Assembly: GCF_934754935.1 (NCBI RefSeq)
Contig: NZ_CAKVJB010000036.1
Coordinates: 1 to 23,648, forward strand
Direction: 5' to 3'
DNA length: 23,648 nt
DNA from: an uncultured Holdemanella sp.
Lineage (GTDB): Bacteria > Bacillota_I > Bacilli_A > Erysipelotrichales > Erysipelotrichaceae
A program made the translations under genes and the position numbers. The notes under the pieces were generated by a model. The model had not been told where the DNA came from, did not search any database, and worked only from the letters and a program-made list of their open reading frames with translations. Shown here one piece after another: positions 14,801 to 20,200 of this stretch; the stretch's first letter is position 1; every line of letters starts with the position of its first letter.

Positions 14801-15034
14801 GATAATGGAAATGAATCTGTATTGGATATCATTCGTCATGGCCATGTAAACTTTGTCATCAACACAATGGCAAACAAGGATAATTCTACAAGTAAAGATG
14901 GATTCTTGATTCGTCGTGTGTCTGCAGAAAACAATATTTCTTGTATGACAAGTTTAGATACGGCACATGCCTTAATTAAAGTATTGGAATCTTTGAGTTT
15001 CTCAATGATTTCTATGAATGAAATGGGTAAATAG
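11825..15034 (+). CDS. carB: carbamoyl-phosphate synthase large subunit, second copy
   Basis: 1069 residues with the same domain order as the copy at 4955: two ATP-grasp halves ('RPAYTLGGTGGGF', 'EVNPRVSRSS'; 'RPSYVLGGRAMEI', 'EVNPRSSRTVPF') and a C-terminal allosteric domain ending in the same MNEMGK. The segment around residues 440-500 and the C-terminal domain differ most from the first copy. In 13651-14130 the DNA is about 97% identical to 6781-7260, with only synonymous changes seen. It is followed by its own terminator and no pyrK. Confidence 0.95.
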   Translation: MPKRTDIKKILVIGSGPIIIGQAAEFDYAGSQACQSLREEGYEVILINSNPATIMTDTAIADRVYIEPLTVDFAKRVIYKERPDAILGSLGGQTGLNLVVELHEDGILDEFGVEILGTDLHAINRAEDRELFRSLMQEINEPVPESMIVHTVEEAVEFAKREGYPLVVRPAYTLGGTGGGFADDEAELREICDSGLKASPVHQCLIEQSIAGYKEIEYEVMRDAKDNAIVVCNMENIDPVGVHTGDSTVVAPVQTLTDRENQMLRNASLKIIRALKICGGCNVQLALNPNSFKYYVIEVNPRVSRSSALASKATGYPIAKISAKLAVGLGLDEIINPITKTSYACFEPALDYIVTKFARFPFDKFPNADRHLGTQMKATGEIMSIGRNFEESFLKAVRSLEMKVDHIYKKELVGLSKEELLEKIKKCDDERIFAVTQWLRDGYDLETIHNVTKMDDFFLCHLLRIISLEKLMMENVKDITVLRKLKKYGFADSYIARNWDMKEFDLYNLRKENGIIPVYKMVDTCAGEFKSATPYFYSSYDNKNESEVTDRKKIVVLGSGPIRIGQGVEFDYATVHCVQTLREEGYEAIVINNNPETVSTDFSISDKLYFEPLTTEDVMHVIDLEKPLGVIVQFGGQTAINLADSLVEHGVKILGTSLHSIDLAEDRHEFEAMLHKLNIPQPQGETAVTVEESLVIANKIGYPVLVRPSYVLGGRAMEIVHNDDELRVYMATAVKEISHDAPILVDKYIVGKELEIDAIADGKNVYIPGVMEHIERAGIHSGDSISVYPTQIINEKVKETIIDYGTRIGEGFEFVGLYNIQFIVDKENNVYVLEVNPRSSRTVPFLSKITGVPMSQIATKCVLGESIEDQGLTPGYHPEDKERVFVKAPVFSFAKLRSVDTVLGPEMKSTGEALGSDVNLEKALYKALVASGINIPLHGSVLLTIDDDNKQEALEIAKRFYNIGYGIYATKGTAKFLEDNGLFVHVAAKVNEDNGNESVLDIIRHGHVNFVINTMANKDNSTSKDGFLIRRVSAENNISCMTSLDTAHALIKVLESLSFSMISMNEMGK

Positions 15035-15061
15035 AGTGTGAGAAATCACACTTTATTTTTT
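15033..15061 (+). terminator. terminator of the second carAB locus
   Basis: Stem 15034-15041 with 15046-15053, GAAA loop, then TTATTTTTT. It has the same GTGTGA-GAAA-TCACA core as the terminator after pyrF. Confidence 0.85.
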
Positions 15062-15085
15062 GCGCATTTAAAAATTAAGTATAAT
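15057..15085 (+). promoter_or_regulatory. possible promoter in the intergenic region
   Basis: A perfect TATAAT lies at 15080-15085. The best -35 is a weak TTTTTG about 17 bases upstream, overlapping the carB terminator U-tract. The predicted start is near 15092. Confidence 0.35.
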
Positions 15086-15238
15086 AATTGTGTAAAACCA
15101 AGTACAATTTACATGAGAATCAGGAATCATTTCATTTCAATTTATGGCTTTCTGGGCTATCAGCCATTTTGTCTGGTATTGTAAAGCAATGTCAGATTTA
15201 TCGTCAAAAAAAGATGAGAAATAGGGTGTGCTAATAAA

Positions 15239-15373
15239 ATGAAATTAACGTATACAAATGTAAATGGTTAACTGATTGTAAATCTCACTTATAAATTCAG
15301 TGAGCAGATGGCAGAAACAAAAGTTTTCCCAGAATATCAGGCAGAGAGTTCGGAACTCTCCCTTTTTTCGTGA
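15239..15373 (+). pseudogene. remnant resembling TnpV (transposon-associated protein)
   Basis: The frame from ATG 15239 reads MKLTYTNVNG, a stop, then LIVNLTYKFSEQMAE. The start 'LTYTxVNGxLIxNLT' resembles the N-terminus of TnpV proteins found on Tn4451-type elements, and 'QMAE' resembles their central part, joined by a deletion. The in-frame stop and short length make it non-functional. The similarity is by memory and short, so the call is tentative. Confidence 0.35.
15344..15368 (+). terminator. strong terminator in the intergenic region
   Basis: GAGAGTT (15344-15350) and AACTCTC (15354-15360) form a perfect 7-bp stem with a three-base loop, followed by CC and six T. No intact gene precedes it. 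Confidence 0.75.
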
Positions 15374-15396
15374 AGAGACAATAAATGCAAAAACTT

Positions 15397-15426
15397 TTGC
15401 GTCTTATTACTTTTTTGGATTATAAT
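15397..15426 (+). promoter_or_regulatory. promoter-like site with a terminator about 20 bases downstream
   Basis: TTGCGT (15397-15402), an 18-base spacer and a perfect TATAAT (15421-15426). A transcript starting near 15432 would meet the terminator at 15447 almost at once, giving an RNA of about 45 bases. Confidence 0.4.
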
Positions 15427-15446
15427 AGTGCATAAACTGAATATAA

Positions 15447-15475
15447 GGTGTGAGAAATCACACTCTAATTTTTTA
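15447..15475 (+). terminator. third copy of the GTGTGA-GAAA-TCACA terminator
   Basis: Stem 15447-15453 with 15458-15464 and a GAAA loop, then TAA and six T. It is nearly identical to those after pyrF and carB, and shields the hsp20 promoter from upstream transcription. Confidence 0.75.
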
Positions 15476-15483
15476 TAAAATAA

Positions 15484-15510
15484 TTAGCACTTAACTGTTG
15501 ACAGTGCTAA
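15484..15510 (+). promoter_or_regulatory. CIRCE operator (HrcA site)
   Basis: TTAGCACTT, nine bases, then CAGTGCTAA. It matches the CIRCE consensus (TTAGCACTC-N9-GAGTGCTAA) except at the innermost base of each arm. It overlaps the -35 of the hsp20 promoter, so bound HrcA would block RNA polymerase directly. Confidence 0.9.
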
Positions 15511-15525
15511 AAAAGTGACTATAAT
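15498..15525 (+). promoter_or_regulatory. sigma-A promoter of the hsp20 pair
   Basis: Perfect TTGACA (15498-15503), a 16-base spacer and perfect TATAAT (15520-15525). The -35 lies within the CIRCE element. The leader to the first hsp20 is about 78 bases. Confidence 0.9.
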
Positions 15526-15609
15526 GATAATTGAAGTTAGAGATAAGTCAAAAGATATCCCGTAACTTGAAGATAGATTTCATAATCTAGTAATCAGGAG
15601 GCGATATTT

Positions 15610-16005
15610 ATGAAGTACTATCCAATGTTTGATTTATTTGATGATTTCTTTACGGGAAACACAACCAGTGATGTCATGAAGACAGATATTGTGGAAAAAG
15701 ATGGAAACTATGAAATGAGCATGGAACTTCCTGGAGTTAAAAAGGAAGATATCCAGATGGAATTGAAAGATGGATATTTAAAGGTAACTGCTACTCATGG
15801 TTCGAACACAGAAGACAAGGATGAAAAAGGTCGTGCCGTTCGTAAGGAACGTATTAGTGGATCTTATTCAAGAAGCTTCTATGTTGGTGAAGGTATTCAT
15901 CAGGAAGATGTTAAAGCATCCTTTGACAATGGTGAATTGAAAATTGTTGTTCCTAAGGAAGCACCTAAACAGATTGAAGAAAACAAATTTATCCCTATTG
16001 AATAA
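15610..16005 (+). CDS. small heat shock protein Hsp20 (alpha-crystallin family), copy A
   Basis: 131 residues. An ATP-independent holdase chaperone that binds unfolding proteins as oligomers. The alpha-crystallin domain runs from about residue 20 to 115, with 'MSMELPGVKKEDIQMEL', 'YLKVTATHG', 'SRSFYVGEGI' and 'DNGELKIVVPK'; the C-terminal I-P-I motif used for oligomer contacts is near the end. TCAGGAGGCGA upstream sets the start. Controlled by the CIRCE/sigma-A promoter just upstream. It is duplicated in tandem by the next gene, differing by one residue (Ile for Val near the C-terminus). Confidence 0.95.
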   Translation: MKYYPMFDLFDDFFTGNTTSDVMKTDIVEKDGNYEMSMELPGVKKEDIQMELKDGYLKVTATHGSNTEDKDEKGRAVRKERISGSYSRSFYVGEGIHQEDVKASFDNGELKIVVPKEAPKQIEENKFIPIE

Positions 16006-16025
16006 GGTATCAGGAGGCGATATTT

Positions 16026-16421
16026 ATGAAGTACTATCCAATGTTTGATTTATTTGATGATTTCTTTACAGGAAATACAACTAGTGATGTCATGAAGACA
16101 GATATTGTGGAAAAAGATGGAAACTATGAAATGAGCATGGAACTTCCTGGAGTTAAAAAGGAAGATATCCAGATGGAATTGAAAGATGGATATTTAAAGG
16201 TAACTGCTACTCATGGTTCGAACACAGAAGACAAGGATGAAAAAGGTCGTGCCGTTCGTAAGGAACGTATTAGTGGATCTTATTCAAGAAGCTTCTATGT
16301 TGGTGAAGGTATTCATCAGGAAGATGTTAAAGCATCCTTTGACAATGGTGAATTGAAGATTGTTGTTCCTAAGGAAGCACCTAAACAAGTAGAAGAAAAT
16401 AAATTTATTCCAATTGAATAA
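16026..16421 (+). CDS. small heat shock protein Hsp20, copy B
   Basis: 131 residues, identical to copy A except Val for Ile in the 'QVEENKFIPIE' tail. The ribosome site and start are part of the duplicated unit, and it has no promoter of its own, so it is co-transcribed with copy A from the CIRCE-controlled promoter. DNA differences are clustered in the first ~60 and last ~60 bases; the central ~275 bases are identical, which suggests either very recent duplication or continuing gene conversion. A terminator follows. Confidence 0.95.
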   Translation: MKYYPMFDLFDDFFTGNTTSDVMKTDIVEKDGNYEMSMELPGVKKEDIQMELKDGYLKVTATHGSNTEDKDEKGRAVRKERISGSYSRSFYVGEGIHQEDVKASFDNGELKIVVPKEAPKQVEENKFIPIE

Positions 16422-16426
16422 CTATT

Positions 16427-16457
16427 AGAATACGCCTAAATGGTGTATTCTTTTTTT
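16427..16457 (+). terminator. terminator of the hsp20 pair
   Basis: AGAATACGCC (16427-16436) pairs with GGTGTATTCT (16442-16451) over 10 bp (one G-U) with a five-base loop, followed by T to 16457. Confidence 0.9.
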
Positions 16458-16469
16458 AAGGGGGAAATT

Positions 16470-17213
16470 ATGAAGATAGAGGTAATAAATGAAAAGCGCT
16501 TAAATCATATTCATTATTGTAGAGTGCATAAAGAGAATCAACGGCTATCGGGTTCTTTTTGGGTTCCTTCCAAATCAAAATCTAAGAATAAGAAGATGTT
16601 TAGTTTTGAATTGAATGATAGTGATTTTTTGGTTTGTGATCCAGAACATATTTTTAAACAAAAGATTTCAGGGAATAAACCTAGTGAATGTATTCTAAAT
16701 TTGATGAATATATTGATTCAAGAGGATATGGAGTTTCTTCAAAAATTAGAAATGAAACTTGAAAGAATCGAAGAGCAGTTGATGTCACATAAGGGTTCTC
16801 ATTATGAATCACAGATATTTGAAATGAGAAAAACGATAAGTACTTTTGATTCGTATTATGATCAGATGATTGAAGTGGTACAAAACTTGCAGGAATTTTA
16901 TAAGGGTTTTGAAACATTAGAGAAAAGACTAACACGCTTATCAAATGTCACGGATCGCTTGGCTGAATATTCTATACAGCTTCGTGAAATGCATCAAACC
17001 CAAGTGGAGATGCGTCAGAATCAAATTATGCAGTTTTTAACGATTGTAACAACGATATTCATGCCACTTACATTAATTACTGGATGGTATGGAATGAACT
17101 TTAGAGCTATGCCAGAACTCGATAGTTCTTATGGATATTTCATTGTGATTGGAGTTTGTATATTGATCATTATTTTAGAAGTGATTTACTTTAAAAAGAA
17201 AAAGTGGTTTTAA
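16470..17213 (+). CDS. CorA-like magnesium/divalent cation transporter
   Basis: 247 residues from ATG 16470, preceded by AAGGGGG; an upstream ATG at 16440 lies inside the terminator and is rejected. CorA proteins form pentameric inner-membrane channels. Visible are a long helical/coiled-coil region (about 80-185), TM1 (about 187-206) ending in the signature Gly-Met-Asn (208-210), a short loop, TM2 (about 221-241) and a basic tail. The family usually has about 310 residues, so the cytoplasmic N-terminal alpha/beta domain is short here. Because the pore and GMN are complete it is probably functional; the substrate could be Mg2+, Co2+ or Zn2+. Confidence 0.85.
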   Translation: MKIEVINEKRLNHIHYCRVHKENQRLSGSFWVPSKSKSKNKKMFSFELNDSDFLVCDPEHIFKQKISGNKPSECILNLMNILIQEDMEFLQKLEMKLERIEEQLMSHKGSHYESQIFEMRKTISTFDSYYDQMIEVVQNLQEFYKGFETLEKRLTRLSNVTDRLAEYSIQLREMHQTQVEMRQNQIMQFLTIVTTIFMPLTLITGWYGMNFRAMPELDSSYGYFIVIGVCILIIILEVIYFKKKKWF

Positions 17214-17221
17214 CTATAAAA

Positions 17222-17263
17222 AACACCTATTTCAGTGTATGATTTTGGTAGAGAGCAGGTGTT
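17222..17263 (+). promoter_or_regulatory. inverted repeat covering the ribosome site of the next gene
   Basis: AACACCT (17222-17228) is the exact complement of AGGTGTT (17257-17263), which includes the AGGTG ribosome site of the gene starting at 17267. Pairing would hide the ribosome site. It may be chance or a translational control. Confidence 0.3.
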
Positions 17264-17266
17264 AGT

Positions 17267-18094
17267 ATGTCTGTGAATGTTCGTATTATGCAGAAGGGTT
17301 TCTTTCGTAGAAAGAAGTTTATAATAGATGATTTAGTTAAATTATCCCACTTATCTTTTGGGGTCATGGATGAAAATTGTCAATTGATCCCAAATCAAAT
17401 TGGGAATCATACCATCTTGTTTGATCGTAAGTATCTTCAAAGAGGAATTGAAATTTATATTCAGAATCATGATATTTGTCTGAATTTAAGTCTTCCTACA
17501 AGTATGGATGAAATTCAGTTGTTTTATTATTTAGTGAAAGTTTATTGTGAATTTATGGATACCACTGAATTTGTGAAAGATGATTGGTTGATGGAAATCA
17601 AGGATATTGATTTACAGATGGTGTATGATAAAAGAACGAGTGCTGATGCACTTATGGATTTAAAAAGTAAACTATCGGATCATAAGTATTTTGAAATCTT
17701 TGGCATTCTTCATCCAATTTCAATTGGGGAAAATGAATTGAATGATTTTGGTACGGATTTAGATTTATTTGGTCAATATCTACATAATCAACAAGCTTTG
17801 GATGCATATTATGCCACACCAAGAATCTATAATGCACACGGTAGAAGAATTGGTATGTATGCGCTAGGAGCTGATATACTCACAATTCTTCCGGTAGAGC
17901 CTTATGTGGTATTGAATCAAATTGAGGGAATAGAAGAGTGGTATGTCTTTATGAATGATCGACTTGTGAAGTATCGTGATCTAATGAGTTTTATTAAAAA
18001 GTTTGATTATTATGATGCCAATCATAGAATGGTTTGTTTATCTAAAGAAGATATTTCAGAGGCTTTAAATACACTCGCAATACAAGAAATATGA
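17267..18094 (+). CDS. DUF4299-like protein of unknown function
   Basis: 275 residues, acidic, no signal peptide or membrane segment, predicted cytosolic. The N-terminal 'MSVNVRIMQKGFFRRKKFIIDDL' style and overall size resemble the DUF4299 family of Bacillota as I remember it; the match is not certain and the family has no known role. A central 'YYATPRIYNAHGRRIGMYALGADILTILP' region and a late 'GIEEWYVFMNDRL' are the most distinctive parts. No catalytic motif was recognised. It is convergent with alaX and shares a terminator with it. Confidence 0.6.
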   Translation: MSVNVRIMQKGFFRRKKFIIDDLVKLSHLSFGVMDENCQLIPNQIGNHTILFDRKYLQRGIEIYIQNHDICLNLSLPTSMDEIQLFYYLVKVYCEFMDTTEFVKDDWLMEIKDIDLQMVYDKRTSADALMDLKSKLSDHKYFEIFGILHPISIGENELNDFGTDLDLFGQYLHNQQALDAYYATPRIYNAHGRRIGMYALGADILTILPVEPYVVLNQIEGIEEWYVFMNDRLVKYRDLMSFIKKFDYYDANHRMVCLSKEDISEALNTLAIQEI

Positions 18095-18118
18095 GCAGCT
18101 AATCAAATAGCTGCTCAT
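18091..18118. terminator. bidirectional terminator between convergent genes
   Basis: ATGAGCAGCTA (18091-18101) and TAGCTGCTCAT (18108-18118) form a perfect 11-bp stem with a six-base loop. It contains the stop codon regions of both flanking genes. T-rich sequence follows on the minus side and a weaker A/T stretch on the plus side. Confidence 0.7.
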
Positions 18119-19193
18119 TAATTGTATCTAGTGTACCTTGAAAAAAATCGTTTTTTCCTCCACCACGAACTTGATGTCTTTCTTTGAGTTGTAGGAAGAT
18201 GTCTTTAGAGTTGGTCATAAAACGATAATTATCTTTTTGTTTAGAAACAAGTAAAACATAGTTGTCGCAAAAAGATACAAGCTTGTTGTAGTAATACAAT
18301 TGTGTATCTCGATCGAGTTCATCACATAAAATGATTTGATTTTCTTTATGTTCAATAATTAAGTGATCAATCATTTCTTTATTTAATTGTTTGATTCTTT
18401 GTTTCAAAGCATAATTTTCATCTAATACGCGTTGTACATTGGATGATAAAGCTTCAATGCTTGAAGATAATTGATTTGAGATTTGAATAGATTGATCATG
18501 TTTTAAGACATAGTCTTCATAGGCGAGTTTTCCGCATAAGAAGAATAGGCGTGTGCCTTTTTTGATTTTCATCGATTTAATGATTTTAAACAATCCCACT
18601 TCAATCGTACTTTTTACATGGGGTGCGCAACATGCGCATAAATCTACATCTTCAATTTCGACAAGGCGTGGCTTGGCTAAATCAAGTTTTGCACGATATT
18701 CAATGTTGGAATAATCCTCTAAATAATAGGTTTTAACGGGTTTATTTGAAAAGATGACAGAATTCACTAAAGCTTCAATTCTTTTCATTTGATCATTATT
18801 TAAATCCATCGCATAATCGGCTGTAATTTCATTGTATCCTAAATGAAATCCAACATTATCCACATGAAATTCTTTGTGTATCAATCCAGAAAGAATATGT
18901 TCTCCTGTATGATGTTGCATATTGGTGTAGCGATGAGTCCAGTCAATACTACCTTGTACATCACCATTTAATGCAGAGTGCGTATAATGATGGATTTCAT
19001 CATTTATGATTTGCACATCCACTACTTCAATACCATTCAACGTTCCTTTGTCACATGTTTGTCCACCTTCTTCAGGAAAGAAAAGGGTTTGATCCAAGAT
19101 TATGTCATATAATTCATTCTTTTTAACACATGAAATAACATGGGCATGAAATGTTGTTTGGTAGCCTTCTTGTTCGTATAGTTTAATTGTCAT
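18099..19193 (-). CDS. alanyl-tRNA editing protein AlaX (long form)
   Basis: 364 residues from the ATG at 19193 (MTIKLYEQ), preceded by GGTG; a GTG three codons earlier is less likely. AlaX proteins hydrolyse mischarged Ser-tRNA(Ala) or Gly-tRNA(Ala) in the cytosol. The N-terminal 'FFPEEGGQ' (38-45) and the zinc site, His95 and His99 in 'HHTGEHILSG' with Cys188 and His192 in 'CACCAPH', match the editing domain of alanyl-tRNA synthetase. A coiled-coil follows (about 235-285), then a C-Ala-like domain with 'VRGGGKNDFFQG', as in the long AlaX-L form. Convergent with the preceding gene; it has its own upstream region shared with the transporter. Confidence 0.9.
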   Translation of the reverse strand: MTIKLYEQEGYQTTFHAHVISCVKKNELYDIILDQTLFFPEEGGQTCDKGTLNGIEVVDVQIINDEIHHYTHSALNGDVQGSIDWTHRYTNMQHHTGEHILSGLIHKEFHVDNVGFHLGYNEITADYAMDLNNDQMKRIEALVNSVIFSNKPVKTYYLEDYSNIEYRAKLDLAKPRLVEIEDVDLCACCAPHVKSTIEVGLFKIIKSMKIKKGTRLFFLCGKLAYEDYVLKHDQSIQISNQLSSSIEALSSNVQRVLDENYALKQRIKQLNKEMIDHLIIEHKENQIILCDELDRDTQLYYYNKLVSFCDNYVLLVSKQKDNYRFMTNSKDIFLQLKERHQVRGGGKNDFFQGTLDTINEQLFD

Positions 19194-19234
19194 ATATATC
19201 ACCGGAATTAATCATAGCATAAGTGATTCAAATT

Positions 19235-19263
19235 TTGACAAAAATTAAGATTCATATTAGACT
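19235..19263 (+). promoter_or_regulatory. promoter of the YhhQ-type transporter
   Basis: Perfect TTGACA (19235-19240), a 17-base spacer and TAGACT (19258-19263). The start would be near 19270, giving a leader of about 57 bases that contains the preQ1-like fold. Confidence 0.6.
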
Positions 19264-19277
19264 TATATGGTTTGAAC

Positions 19278-19317
19278 AAAGATGTTTTGCTTCCCAACCA
19301 TCTTTAAAAAAACAGGA
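19278..19317 (+). promoter_or_regulatory. possible preQ1-I-type riboswitch (translational)
   Basis: AAAGATG (19278-19284) pairs with CATCTTT (19299-19305). Its loop contains CTTCC, which can pair with GGAGG of the ribosome site just downstream, and an A-rich tail (seven A then C) joins the two. A loop pairing with the tail across an A-rich linker is the H-type pseudoknot plan of preQ1-I riboswitches, and the gene behind it is a queuosine-precursor transporter, a usual preQ1 target. The loop is longer than typical and I did not match the consensus base by base. Confidence 0.45.
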
Positions 19318-19326
19318 GGGTAAAAA

Positions 19327-20070
19327 ATGAATAGAATTAAAACGGAAGTTAAAGAAGTGAGTGTATTACTAAGAAGTATACCTTCACTTACGATGACACT
19401 TTTTATTGTTTCGGTCATCACTATGAATCTTTTGGCAAACAAAAGTATTAACTTGCCATTTAGCTTTATGGCACTGGATTGTGGAATTGTGGTAAGCTGG
19501 CTTTCCTTCTTATGTATGGATGTCATCACAAAACATTTTGGTCCTAAAGCTGCAACACAAGCATCACTTGTAGCTGTGTTGGTGAATTTAGGTATGTGCC
19601 TAGTTTTCTTTTTGGCATCAAAGATTCCTGGTGTATGGGGTGAATCCTATGTAGAAGGATCAGAAGCTATTATTAATGGGGCATTAGACGGAACAATTGG
19701 TGGTACTTGGTATGTACTATTTGGAAGCACAATTGCGTTTATTGTTTCTGCCATTGTGAATAACTATACGAATTCCATGTTAGGAAAGATTTCTAACAAC
19801 AACAGCAACTTTAAATCGTATGCATTCCGCTCTTATGTATCTACGGGTATTGGTCAGTTTTGTGACAATCTAACATTCGCATTGATTGTGTCACACCAAT
19901 TCTTTGGATGGACATTGGTACAATGTGTTGTGTGTGCCTTTACAGGTATGATTGTAGAAACACTATGTGAAGTCATCTTCTCATATCCTGGTTTCAAGAT
20001 CCTACAAAACTGGAAGAAGAATAAAGTAGGTAGAGAATATTTTGAATATATGAAAGAAAGCAGTCGTTAA
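19327..20070 (+). CDS. queuosine precursor transporter, VUT/YhhQ family
   Basis: 247 residues, about six membrane segments. The family (COG1738) imports preQ0/preQ1 or related 7-deazaguanines used to make queuosine in tRNA. Typical parts: 'VITMNLLANKSI' in the first helix, 'LDCGIVVSWLSFLCMDVITKHFGPKAA' and the 'GIGQFCDNLTFALIV' helix. AGGAGGG sets the start. It has its own promoter and terminator and no other queuosine genes beside it, as expected for a salvage transporter under a riboswitch. Confidence 0.88.
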   Translation: MNRIKTEVKEVSVLLRSIPSLTMTLFIVSVITMNLLANKSINLPFSFMALDCGIVVSWLSFLCMDVITKHFGPKAATQASLVAVLVNLGMCLVFFLASKIPGVWGESYVEGSEAIINGALDGTIGGTWYVLFGSTIAFIVSAIVNNYTNSMLGKISNNNSNFKSYAFRSYVSTGIGQFCDNLTFALIVSHQFFGWTLVQCVVCAFTGMIVETLCEVIFSYPGFKILQNWKKNKVGREYFEYMKESSR

Positions 20071-20182
20071 ACTGCTTTTTTGTATACTTGTTTTTTTTAG
20101 CTTGGCCTTTTGGTCTATTCTTTTTACTTTTTTCTTTATCTTTCAACATATCTTCGTAACTTTTCCATTTAATTTTTTTCAT
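19994..20182 (-). CDS. small basic ORF downstream of the 573-residue protein
   Basis: 62 residues. The start has a very good ribosome site (AAAAGGAG nine bases before ATG), and the ORF begins 18 bases after the stop of the larger minus-strand gene, so it may be its operon partner. The first 40 residues are strongly basic and lysine-rich ('MKKIKWKSYEDMLKDKEKSK', then 'KKNRPKGQAKKNKYTKK'). The last part runs into the antisense of the transporter gene and through its terminator, so the true end may be degraded. No family recognised. Confidence 0.4.
   Translation of the reverse strand: MKKIKWKSYEDMLKDKEKSKKNRPKGQAKKNKYTKKQFNDCFLSYIQNILYLLYSSSSFVGS
20057..20081 (+). terminator. terminator of the transporter gene
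   Basis: AAAGCAGT (20057-20064) and ACTGCTTT (20071-20078) form an 8-bp stem whose loop holds the stop codon, with a T-run to 20081. The stem overlaps the end of the coding region. Confidence 0.85.
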
Positions 20183-20200
20183 TTGAATTTCTCCTTTTGC

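Larger units (their letters stand above)
15055..15480. other. intergenic region with degraded sequence and several transcription signals
   Basis: About 425 bases with no convincing intact gene. From left to right it holds a TATAAT promoter, a small inverted repeat (ATGGCT at 15144-15149 with AGCCAT at 15162-15167), a TnpV-like remnant, a strong terminator, a second TATAAT promoter and a third copy of the GTGTGA-type terminator. It looks like the scar of a lost mobile gene, but a small RNA from the first promoter to the terminator at 15344 (about 275 nt) is possible. Confidence 0.5.
15593..16424 (+). repeat. tandem duplication of a 416-bp hsp20 unit
   Basis: The unit beginning ATCAGGAGGCGATATTTATG at 15593 repeats at 16009, a 416-base offset. 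Each unit contains ribosome site plus gene, and the CIRCE promoter is outside the unit. Confidence 0.9.

Noticed and set aside
15144..15224. Short ORF starting ATG 15144 (26 codons) in the intergenic region
   Set aside because: No ribosome site, no similarity recognised, and it spans a small hairpin; it is probably debris.
16440..16469. Upstream ATG for the CorA-like gene
   Set aside because: It lies in the hsp20 terminator hairpin; AAGGGGG directly before ATG 16470 sets the start.
19267..19301. Alternative hairpin ATGGTT/AACCAT competing with the preQ1-like stem
   Set aside because: Its 5' arm overlaps the predicted transcription start (about 19270), so it would be mostly absent from the RNA.
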